NCBI GenBank assembly: GCA_031431235.1
Contig: JANPDA010000341.1
Span: forward strand, 1 to 5,509
Origin: JANNSW01 sp031431235
Lineage (GTDB): Bacteria; Pseudomonadota; Alphaproteobacteria; Rhizobiales; Hyphomicrobiaceae
Reading direction: 5' to 3'
DNA length: 5,509 bases
A model generated the notes under the pieces. It worked only from the letters and a program-made list of their open reading frames with translations, had not been told where the DNA came from and ran no database searches. A program made the position numbers and the translations under genes. Positions 1 to 5,111 of the stretch are shown here, in pieces. Position 1 is the first letter of the stretch. Each line of letters starts with the position of its first letter.

Positions 1-393
1 GACCTGGATGACGTGCGCGCGATCCTCGATCGCGCAGGCCCGGCCCAGCTGGTCGATGCCCGGCCGGCCGGGCGTTTCGCCGGCACCGAGCCCGAGCCAC
101 GCCCGGGCTTACGCGGCGGTCACATCCCGGGCGCACGCAATCTGCCGCTTGCCGACCTCGTCAATGTCGACGGCACGTTGAAGCAGGAGGTCGAGCTGCG
201 CGCTGCGATCGCCCGCGCCGGCATCGAGCTCGGCCAGCCGATCGTCGCCAGCTGCGGATCGGGCGTGACGGCCGGCGTCGTCGCCTTCGCCCTTGCCCTG
301 CTCGGCCATCGCCAGAGCGCGATCTATGACGGCTCGTGGGCGGAATGGGGCGCGCGCGCCGATCTGCCGGTCGAGACCGGGCCGGCACGGTGA
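1..393 (+). CDS. sseA: 3-mercaptopyruvate sulfurtransferase, C-terminal part (5' end outside window)
   Basis: This is the second, catalytic rhodanese domain of a two-domain sulfurtransferase that moves sulfur from 3-mercaptopyruvate to an acceptor thiol or cyanide in the cytoplasm. About 130 residues are visible, and the frame is open to base 1, so the gene starts upstream. Visible motifs are VDARPAGRFAG near residues 18-28, GHIPGARNLP near 40-49, the catalytic loop CGSGVTA beginning at Cys85, and YDGSWAEWG near 109-117. In this family CG[ST]GVTA is typical of mercaptopyruvate enzymes, whereas thiosulfate sulfurtransferases usually have CRKGVTA; this residue-level distinction is the reason for the call. 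E. coli SseA is 281 residues, so roughly half is missing here. Third codon positions are strongly GC-rich. The next gene, the antitoxin, starts 75 bases downstream with its own likely promoter, so the two probably do not form an operon. Confidence 0.9.
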   Translation, partial: DLDDVRAILDRAGPAQLVDARPAGRFAGTEPEPRPGLRGGHIPGARNLPLADLVNVDGTLKQEVELRAAIARAGIELGQPIVASCGSGVTAGVVAFALALLGHRQSAIYDGSWAEWGARADLPVETGPAR

Positions 394-403
394 GGTGTTG
401 GTC

Positions 404-433
404 TTGCCGCGTCCGCCCCGAGTGATATATATT
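404..433 (+). promoter_or_regulatory. Putative sigma-70-type promoter of the toxin-antitoxin operon
   Basis: A possible -35 box TTGCCG (404-409, four of six consensus bases) lies 18 bases before TATATT (428-433), a good -10 box. This is the only AT-rich patch between the sulfurtransferase stop and the antitoxin start. The -10 lies inside the inverted repeat at 422-448, as expected for a promoter repressed by its own product. TATATA at 426-431 is an alternative -10 with a 16-base spacer. The exact boxes are inferred. Confidence 0.45.
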
Positions 434-448
434 GTTGGTATATCTCAC
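422..448. promoter_or_regulatory. Inverted-repeat operator candidate upstream of vapBC
   Basis: Arms GTGATATATA (422-431) and TATATCTCAC (439-448) match as inverted repeats at 9 of 10 positions around a 7-base spacer, TTGTTGG. A nested register, GATATA (424-429) and TATATC (439-444), is perfect over 6 bases. The site ends 20 bases before the antitoxin start codon and overlaps the likely -10 box. VapB-type AbrB-fold antitoxins, alone or with bound toxin, usually bind such palindromes to repress their own operon. The repeat is seen directly; the binding is inferred. Confidence 0.65.
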
Positions 449-468
449 GATCACACGGAAGGCTCGAA

Positions 469-711
469 ATGTCGGCCAGAGCCAAAGTCTTCATGAGCGG
501 TCGCAGCCAAGCGGTTCGGCTGCCGAAGGAATTCCGGCTTCCATGCAAGGAGGTGCGGATCACCCGTGTCGAGGGCGGTCTGCTGCTGCAGCCGATCCGC
601 TCACTGGAGGATGTCTTTGCCGAGCTCGATCGCATGAACGAGCTGTATGGACCGTTCGTATTCGAGCGCAATCAACCACCGATGCCAGAGGATGAGGATC
701 TGTTCGAGTGA
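469..711 (+). CDS. vapB: VapB/VagC-type antitoxin (AbrB/SpoVT-like DNA-binding fold)
   Basis: This 80-residue cytoplasmic protein should neutralise the toxin encoded just after it and repress the shared promoter. Residues 5-43 show the swapped-hairpin AbrB/VagC pattern: AKVFMSGRSQAVRLPKEFRL, then VRITRVEGGLLLQP. Residues 45-80 form the toxin-binding tail and end in the acidic stretch PEDEDLFE, suited to contact the basic groove around the PIN active site. The ATG at 469 is preceded by GGAAGG (457-462) at a 6-base spacing, which fixes the start. The stop TGA overlaps the toxin GTG by four bases (GTGA), so the pair is probably translationally coupled. Third-position GC is about 71% by hand count, well below lipA (~90% over its first ~80 codons), which suggests horizontal acquisition. 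The family call is firm; target DNA and binding stoichiometry are inferred. Confidence 0.88.
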   Translation: MSARAKVFMSGRSQAVRLPKEFRLPCKEVRITRVEGGLLLQPIRSLEDVFAELDRMNELYGPFVFERNQPPMPEDEDLFE

Positions 712-1121
712 GCTTCCTCCTCGACACCAATGCGGTGATTGCAATCCTGAACGAACGGTCGACGACTGTGCGCGAACGGTGGCGCAGATCGAAGGTTGCC
801 GGGCATGACGTCGTCACGTCGAGCATCGTCCTGTTCGAGTTGAGCTACGGGGCCCACAAGAGCGCGAAGCCGCGCAAGAGCCTCGACAGACTTCAGGTCG
901 TGCTTTCGGCTCCGCTGGACGTTTTGGCATTCGAGCTAGAGGATGCGCACCTGGCTGGCGAGATCAGGGCTCAACTCGCTGCACAGGGCAAGCCGATCGG
1001 GCCCTATGACCTCCTGATCGCCGGACAGGCACTCCGCCGGGGCCTCACGGTCGTGACTGCGAACACGCACGAGTTCCAGCGCGTGCACGGTTTGAAGGTG
1101 GAGAACTGGGAACTGCCCTGA
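708..1121 (+). CDS. vapC: VapC-type PIN-domain ribonuclease toxin
   Basis: This 137-residue toxin is predicted to be a Mg2+-dependent endoribonuclease that halts translation when freed from its antitoxin. VapC relatives usually cut tRNA or rRNA; the target here cannot be read from sequence. The acidic PIN residues are all present: Asp6 in FLLDTN, Glu44 in LFELSYGAHKS and Asp101 in IGPYDLLIAGQA, followed by VVTANTHEFQRVHGLKVENW (114-134), the usual C-terminal motif with Asn119 and Glu122. Length and motif spacing are normal, so it appears intact and catalytically competent. It starts at GTG 708, inside the antitoxin stop region, giving a 4-base overlap; no strong independent ribosome binding site is evident, which fits coupled translation. 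The closest group by motif is the VagD/FitB-like VapC proteins. A short hairpin overlaps its stop codon. Confidence 0.92.
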   Translation: MSFLLDTNAVIAILNERSTTVRERWRRSKVAGHDVVTSSIVLFELSYGAHKSAKPRKSLDRLQVVLSAPLDVLAFELEDAHLAGEIRAQLAAQGKPIGPYDLLIAGQALRRGLTVVTANTHEFQRVHGLKVENWELP

Positions 1122-1128
1122 ACAGGGC
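1115..1128 (+). terminator. Short hairpin at the vapC stop, possible weak terminator
   Basis: GCCCTG (1115-1120) and CAGGGC (1123-1128) are perfect inverted repeats overlapping the vapC stop codon, followed by only TT. The minimal 2-base centre would open to a 4-base loop with a 5-bp stem. There is no T-run, so intrinsic termination is uncertain. Confidence 0.22.
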
Positions 1129-1176
1129 TTCCAGGCGCCCCTTTCCATTCCGCGTCGGACAGCCTATCTCACTCCC

Positions 1177-2130
1177 ATGGCCACATTGATCGACACCCGC
1201 GACCGCCCGCGCCACCCCGAGAAGGCGGCGCGCCCCGAGACACCGATGCTGCGAAAGCCCGATTGGATCCGGGTCAAGGCGCCGGGGTCCCCCGGCTTCC
1301 TCGAGACGCGCGCGATCGTGCGCGAGCACGGCCTCCATACCGTCTGCGAGGAGGCGGGCTGCCCCAATATCGGGGAATGCTGGGAGAGCCGGCACGCCAC
1401 CATGATGATCATGGGTGACACCTGCACGCGGGCCTGCGCCTTCTGCAATGTGCGCACGGGCCTGCCGGGGCCGCTCGATGCGGACGAGCCCGCGCGCGTG
1501 GGCGACGCCGTCGCCAAGCTCGGCCTGAAGCACGTGGTCATCACCTCGGTCGACCGCGATGACCTTCCCGATGGGGGAGCTGCCCATTTCGCCGCCGTCG
1601 TGCGCGCGATCAGGGTAGCCGCGCCGCTAGCAACCATCGAGATCCTGACGCCCGATTTCCTCAGGAAGGAGGGAGCCCTGGAAATCGTCGTCGAGTCCGC
1701 CCCCGACGTCTTCAACCACAACCTCGAGACGGTGCCCTCGCTCTACCTGACGATCCGCCCGGGCGCGCGCTACTTCCACTCGCTGCGCCTGCTGCAGCGG
1801 GTGAAGGAGCTGGCGTCCCCCATGTTCACCAAGTCGGGGCTGATGGTGGGCCTGGGCGAAAGCCGCAACGAGATCCTCCAGGTGATGGACGATCTGCGCA
1901 GCGCCGACGTCGATTTCCTGACGATCGGGCAATATCTGCAGCCGACCCGGCGCCACGCCGAGGTCAAGCGCTTCGTCGCTCCCCAAGAGTTCCAGGCACT
2001 CCAGACGATCGCGACCGCAAAAGGCTTCCTCGTCGTCTCGGCGAGCCCGCTCACGCGCTCTTCCCACCATGCGGGGGAGGACTTTTCTCGATTGAAGGCA
2101 GCGCGCGAGGGTGCTGCAGGCGGGAGGTAG
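1177..2130 (+). CDS. lipA: Lipoyl synthase (radical SAM)
   Basis: LipA inserts two sulfur atoms at C6 and C8 of a protein-bound octanoyl group, making the lipoyl cofactor of pyruvate and 2-oxoglutarate dehydrogenases and the glycine cleavage system. At 317 residues it has normal length. Auxiliary [4Fe-4S] cluster ligands are Cys57, Cys62 and Cys68 (CEEAGCPNIGEC); the radical SAM cluster is held by Cys83, Cys87 and Cys90 (CTRACAFC). The C-terminal serine-ligand motif reads RSSHHA (294-299) rather than the usual RSSYHA, a Tyr-to-His change. The start at 1177 is chosen because residues 9-20 (DRPRHPEKAARP) match the conserved N-terminal extension of alphaproteobacterial LipA; Met24 would remove it. 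No clear Shine-Dalgarno precedes this ATG, so the leader may be very short. It lies 55 bases after vapC, with weak TTTCCA (1142-1147) and TATCTC (1165-1170) boxes that could serve as its own promoter. It converges on the next gene. Confidence 0.97.
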   Translation: MATLIDTRDRPRHPEKAARPETPMLRKPDWIRVKAPGSPGFLETRAIVREHGLHTVCEEAGCPNIGECWESRHATMMIMGDTCTRACAFCNVRTGLPGPLDADEPARVGDAVAKLGLKHVVITSVDRDDLPDGGAAHFAAVVRAIRVAAPLATIEILTPDFLRKEGALEIVVESAPDVFNHNLETVPSLYLTIRPGARYFHSLRLLQRVKELASPMFTKSGLMVGLGESRNEILQVMDDLRSADVDFLTIGQYLQPTRRHAEVKRFVAPQEFQALQTIATAKGFLVVSASPLTRSSHHAGEDFSRLKAAREGAAGGR

Positions 2131-2143
2131 AGGGGGCGAGGCG

Positions 2144-2161
2144 TGCCCTGGATGGAGGGCA
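2144..2161 (+). terminator. Hairpin just after lipA, possible transcription end
   Basis: TGCCCT (2144-2149) and AGGGCA (2156-2161) form a perfect 6-bp stem around a 6-base loop, starting 13 bases after the lipA stop. GGGTT rather than a T-run follows, so it is not a textbook intrinsic terminator; it may protect the 3' end or work with Rho. A second, weaker 5-bp hairpin, AGCCG/CGGCT, lies at 2168-2183. Confidence 0.33.
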
Positions 2162-2191
2162 GGGTTGAGCCGACTCGGCGGCTTCCGGCCA

Positions 2192-2216
2192 TCAAGAGAA
2201 ATGCGCTATTGGCGCA
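2192..2216 (-). terminator. Likely intrinsic terminator of the minus-strand regulator
   Basis: Read on the minus strand, TGCGC and GCGCA (2202-2216 in plus coordinates) form a 5-bp stem with loop CAATA, followed at once by the T-rich tail TTTCTCTTGAT (2191-2201). It lies 21 bases beyond the regulator stop codon. The stem is short but GC-rich, and the tail has the right polarity for this gene and not for lipA. Confidence 0.45.
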
Positions 2217-2237
2217 AACTCCGAACCCGGATGACAT

Positions 2238-4193
2238 TCAATCAGGCAATCCGATCTTGCGAAGGGCTTCGATGAAGTGCTCGCGTGCATTGCGGTCCGC
2301 GTATCGGTACAAATGAGTCACTTCGCGCAAGGTCAAGCCCGGTCTGAACTTGCGCGCCATGGCGGCGACCAATGCAGCCCCTGACAGATCTCCCTGGCAG
2401 GCGCGTGCAGCTGCAAGGTAAAGATGGCCACTGACATAGTGCTGAGGGACGCTCTCGAGCGCTCCGATAGCATCGGCGTAGCGCTGGAGATCGAAGAGGA
2501 TTTCTCCGCGCACAATTTCAAACCATCGCGGCACGAATGGACCGAGGCTGATGGCCTTCTCGATGGTGGCCAGCGCCTCCTTCGGGTAGCCACTCATGCG
2601 TTGCAGACTCGCATAGTCGCCGCGTATCTGAATGTCGGCTGGGTTGAGCATCATGGCGCGATCGAAGTGGAACCGTGATCGATCAAAATCGCCGGTCCAC
2701 TGCAGGACCAGCGCCCTCGAATAGTGGGCCATCGCATCGTTTCCGCCCAGCTCCAACGCTCGCTTGGCTGCCGCCTCGGCTCGACCGTGTCTGCTTGTCG
2801 CGCCGCCAAGCACGTCAGCCATCGTCAACGCAATGGCGAGCCAAGCGTGGGCCGACGCGAACTCCGGATCGATGGCGACAGCGCGCTCGAGCAGGGGGAC
2901 GGCCTCGGGCTCCTTGTACTCGTTGCAGAGCTGCCGGCCTTGCAGCACGAAGTCATAGGCCGACCAGTTGGCTGCCGGTTTCCTGCGCACCATGGCCGCT
3001 CCCGCCATGACCATGCGGCCTTCGAGCATGGCGACGATCGCCTCCACGACCTCGTCCTGCAAAGCGAAGACATCCTGCGCGGCGCGGTCATAGCGCTCGG
3101 CCCAGATCTGGTCGCCGGACCCCGCATCGATCAGTTGTGCGGAAATCCGGATACGCTCGCCAGACTTGCGCACGCTTCCTTCGAGCACGAACATGGCGCC
3201 GAGCTGTCGGGCAATCTCGGCAAGTCCGGCCCCCTTGGCGGCGAAGTGGAACGAGGCGAGGCGCGCTGCCACGGAGAGACCACGAAACCGCGACAGCTCG
3301 GTCAGGATGTCCTCGGTGATGCCATCGGAGACATACTGCTGCCCCGGATCGCCGCTCATATTGGCGAAGGGCATCACGGCAATCGAGATGCTGTGGTCCG
3401 GCGCCGGAGATCGTCGCTCTTGGGGCGTGCCGTCCAGTGATCTGCGAAACTCTTGAAGCTCCTCGCCCGGCTCTGCTTGCAGCTCCCGTTTCAGCAAAAG
3501 CCTGCAGGTCTCGTACTGCCTGATCGCAAGTGCGGTTTGGCCGAGCGTGCGATGGGCCTGCATCAAGGCGAGGTGTGAAGCTTCACGCAGAGGATCGATC
3601 GCGACCAGCCGCTCGGTCATTGCGACGCACTCTTCAGGGGGAAGCCGCTCGGACAGCGAAGAAAAGACCCTGGTCGCGCGAGCGTGCAAGTCGGAGCGGG
3701 TTTCGCGCAACCAATCCTCGAAGGCGGCGTCTGCCACGTTCAGGCCGTCCAGGAATGATCCGGCATAGAGATCGGCGGCTCGGCGCAGATCCGCCAGATC
3801 GCGACTCGCCGATGTCAGGAGAAACTCTGTCACATCGACTTCGATATGCTTCGGGTCGAGCGCGACGCGATCGCCAATCAGGACCAACGGTTCGGCATCG
3901 AGTGAGGCGAAGTCCTTTCGCAATGCCACGAGCGCTTGGCGCAGGCTGTTTCGGGCCTGCTCATCAGCGCGATCGCTCCACAGGAGGCCTGCGAGCCTGT
4001 CGCGGGTCACCTCTATGCGAGGCGCCATGGCGAGAACGCCAAGGATGGCCCGGTTCTTCTTTGCGGCGACCTCGACAATCTGGCCCAAACCGTCTGCCAA
4101 ACGAAATCCGCCAAGGAGCTCTAGCCGCGGAGTCTGCCTGGCGATTTGCCGTCGGGCGCAGAGTTTTTTCTCGACTTTCACGCGGTCTTTCAC
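2238..4193 (-). CDS. SARP-type one-component regulator: winged helix, BTAD, TolB-like domain and TPRs
   Basis: A 651-residue predicted cytoplasmic transcription factor with no signal peptide or membrane segment. Residues ~22-113 form an OmpR/SARP-type winged helix, with the helix LAGLLWSDRADEQARNSLRQ and LRKDF. Residues ~118-255 are the bacterial transcriptional activator domain (LYAGSFLDGL, FEDWLRETRSDLHARA, QYETCRLLLKREL). Residues ~268-390 are a TolB/FlgO-like domain seen in many rhizobial adenylate-cyclase-like and regulator proteins: IAVMPFANMSGDPGQQYVSDGI, then VLEGSVRKSGERIRISAQL and QIWAERYDR. Residues ~408-600 hold TPR-like repeats (for example DPEFASAHAWLAIAL, NPADIQIRGDYASL). No cyclase catalytic, receiver or kinase domain is visible. 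The start is GTG at 4193 with GAGG (complement 4199-4202) five bases upstream; nearby alternatives cannot be excluded. GC3 is about 72% over the last ~45 codons counted. The architecture suggests control by protein or ligand binding to the TPR/TolB part; target genes are unknown. Confidence 0.9.
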   Translation of the reverse strand: MKDRVKVEKKLCARRQIARQTPRLELLGGFRLADGLGQIVEVAAKKNRAILGVLAMAPRIEVTRDRLAGLLWSDRADEQARNSLRQALVALRKDFASLDAEPLVLIGDRVALDPKHIEVDVTEFLLTSASRDLADLRRAADLYAGSFLDGLNVADAAFEDWLRETRSDLHARATRVFSSLSERLPPEECVAMTERLVAIDPLREASHLALMQAHRTLGQTALAIRQYETCRLLLKRELQAEPGEELQEFRRSLDGTPQERRSPAPDHSISIAVMPFANMSGDPGQQYVSDGITEDILTELSRFRGLSVAARLASFHFAAKGAGLAEIARQLGAMFVLEGSVRKSGERIRISAQLIDAGSGDQIWAERYDRAAQDVFALQDEVVEAIVAMLEGRMVMAGAAMVRRKPAANWSAYDFVLQGRQLCNEYKEPEAVPLLERAVAIDPEFASAHAWLAIALTMADVLGGATSRHGRAEAAAKRALELGGNDAMAHYSRALVLQWTGDFDRSRFHFDRAMMLNPADIQIRGDYASLQRMSGYPKEALATIEKAISLGPFVPRWFEIVRGEILFDLQRYADAIGALESVPQHYVSGHLYLAAARACQGDLSGAALVAAMARKFRPGLTLREVTHLYRYADRNAREHFIEALRKIGLPD

Positions 4194-4217
4194 AGGCGCC
4201 TCACGGCCGAAGCGCGA

Positions 4218-4244
4218 GGTTGCCCAGGAAGGACACCGGCAACC
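4218..4244. promoter_or_regulatory. Perfect 7-base inverted repeat in the divergent intergenic region
   Basis: GGTTGCC (4218-4224) and GGCAACC (4238-4244) are exact inverted repeats separated by 13 bases, so arm centres are 20 bases apart, about two helical turns. They lie in the 72-base gap between the regulator start and the divergent small ORF, ending 6 bases before that ORF's ribosome binding site. It could be an operator for the regulator or a leader hairpin. Random occurrence in a gap this size is not negligible. Confidence 0.35.
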
Positions 4245-4265
4245 ACTACGAGAAGGGCCATTCCC

Positions 4266-4469
4266 ATGTCTATCCTGACGATGACTTCGAGGAAGATTTC
4301 CTGGCTGGCGACCGTTCGGCTTCCCCGGATTCCAAAGATCTACCTGGGTCAGCTGATCTTAGATGCCGTCGACGCCAAGGCTCAAGCTCAGGCAACAGCA
4401 TACATGGTCGCGATCGGTATGCATCAATCGAATGGCGGAGCGCGATCGCGAAAGGAGCAGGACTATTGA
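4266..4469 (+). CDS. Small hypothetical protein divergent from the SARP-type regulator
   Basis: I do not recognise this 67-residue product. The ATG at 4266 is preceded by AGAAGGG (4251-4257) at an 8-base spacing, a strong ribosome binding site that decides this start over an in-frame ATG at 4146, which would run antisense through the regulator's N-terminus. The protein begins MSILTMTSRKISWLATVRLP and has a basic N-terminal third, a short hydrophobic patch (YLGQLILDAV, residues ~26-35), an Ala/Gln-rich middle (AKAQAQATAYMVAIG) and a polar C-terminal tail. It is too weakly hydrophobic for a confident membrane segment. GC3 is about 64% by hand count, close to the neighbouring regulator and below lipA. 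Divergent placement makes it a natural regulatory target, but that is inference, and the ORF could be spurious. Confidence 0.42.
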   Translation: MSILTMTSRKISWLATVRLPRIPKIYLGQLILDAVDAKAQAQATAYMVAIGMHQSNGGARSRKEQDY

Positions 4470-4970
4470 CCTAATAGTTAGCTTTGTTGGCGAAGCGCGT
4501 AGCCTTCTCGTCTCAAATCAGTCGGCTTAATTCAACCCGTCGCGAGAGGGGGCAAATTGCGACGAAGCACATGGCAGTGGTTCGTCGCCTTCGGCAGGTT
4601 TGGCTCAGACGCCATTCCCGTTCTGGCATTGAGCGCGACCGCTGGACCTCCAGAAGCGTCCGGACGGCGACCTTGACCAATTGGACGGCAGCTTACCCTC
4701 AGCTTCGAGCCTACGCAAGCCGGAGGCTGCCCGTCGATCCGGGCCAATGAACGGCCATGCCGGACGCACCTGATCTCCATCCCTAGCCAAGGGTGAAGCG
4801 GACGACAAGAGCCACGTCCGGACACTGTCCAACAAACCTTCCTTTTCGAGACGCCCTCCCAATGCCTCCCCAGGCCCCGTCCGCTTGCCCCACTCTCACC
4901 CCGCAGCGCGGTTGCGCCGAGTGTCGGTCGGGGCACGCTCCCTCCATGGTTGCTCCGATGGCGAGGAGCC
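4470..4970. other. About 500 bases without a convincing gene
   Basis: No reading frame here shows a recognisable family, a good ribosome binding site or a clean coding base gradient. The first ~90 bases are relatively AT-rich and begin with ACTATT/AATAGT (4462-4478), a weak hairpin around the small ORF's stop. The rest is GC-rich with several short palindromes, including CGTCCGGACG (4657-4666), GTCCGGAC (4816-4823) and GGACA/TGTCC (4820-4830). It may be spacer or eroded coding sequence; no tRNA or intact mobile element is visible. Confidence 0.5.
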
Positions 4971-5111
4971 ATGCTCACATTCTCGACCAGACGGCAGCTG
5001 CGGCATACGGCGCGCCAGATGCCCGATCGCGTGGTGGACGTCGGGTCCTATCCGCGCTTCGGGCGGCTCCGCGAGCGCCTCCGCATCAAGGGCGCTTCGC
5101 CGCCGACGTGA
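4971..5111 (+). CDS. Possible 46-residue arginine-rich small protein
   Basis: This short frame begins ATG at 4971, directly after GAGGAG (4963-4968), though the spacing of two bases is shorter than ideal; ATG 5019 is an alternative start. The product begins MLTFSTRRQLRHTARQMPDR and contains VGSYPRFGRLRERLRIKG; about a quarter of its residues are arginine. By hand count the base composition rises from codon position 2 (~54% GC) to position 1 (~67%) to position 3 (~87%), the gradient of real coding sequence in a high-GC genome. I know no family for it. It converges on the permease gene and overlaps its 3' end by 26 bases. It could also be a remnant of a longer gene or a chance frame. Confidence 0.33.
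   Translation: MLTFSTRRQLRHTARQMPDRVVDVGSYPRFGRLRERLRIKGASPPT

Noticed and set aside
1045..1587. Minus-strand frame of 180 codons across the vapC end and lipA
   Set aside because: It crosses two confidently assigned plus-strand genes and shows no family features.
2724..3440. Plus-strand open frame of 238 codons opposite the TPR/TolB region of the regulator
   Set aside because: The composition (many His, Gly, Arg) and lack of motifs or a ribosome binding site mark it as a complement of the real gene.
3530..4474. Long plus-strand open frame of 314 codons opposite the regulator
   Set aside because: It is antisense to a clearly recognised protein, its product is Arg/Ser/Pro-rich low-quality sequence without family motifs, and it is a typical shadow frame in high-GC DNA.
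4657..4823. CGTCCGGAC occurring twice as a paired regulator binding site
   Set aside because: The shared word is 9 bases and self-complementary in GC-rich sequence; its flanks differ, and no gene start lies close enough to give it a role.
4481..4838. GCTTTGTTGG (4481-4490) and its near-inverted copy CCAACAAACC (4829-4838) as ends of a ~358-bp MITE-like element; the first resembles IS903-type ends
   Set aside because: Only 9 of 10 bases match, the match does not extend inward, the flanks (TTA versus TTC) give no target-site duplication, and one such 8-base inverted match is expected by chance over this span.
4532..4978. Minus-strand frame of 148 codons in the gene-poor region
   Set aside because: The product is Arg/Gly/Ser-rich without recognisable motifs, has no convincing ribosome binding site, and other frames in the same stretch are equally open.
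5059..5078. GGCGGCTC/GAGCGCC hairpin downstream of livM as a terminator
   Set aside because: The stem needs a bulge, lies inside the candidate small ORF, and has no T-rich tail on the minus strand.
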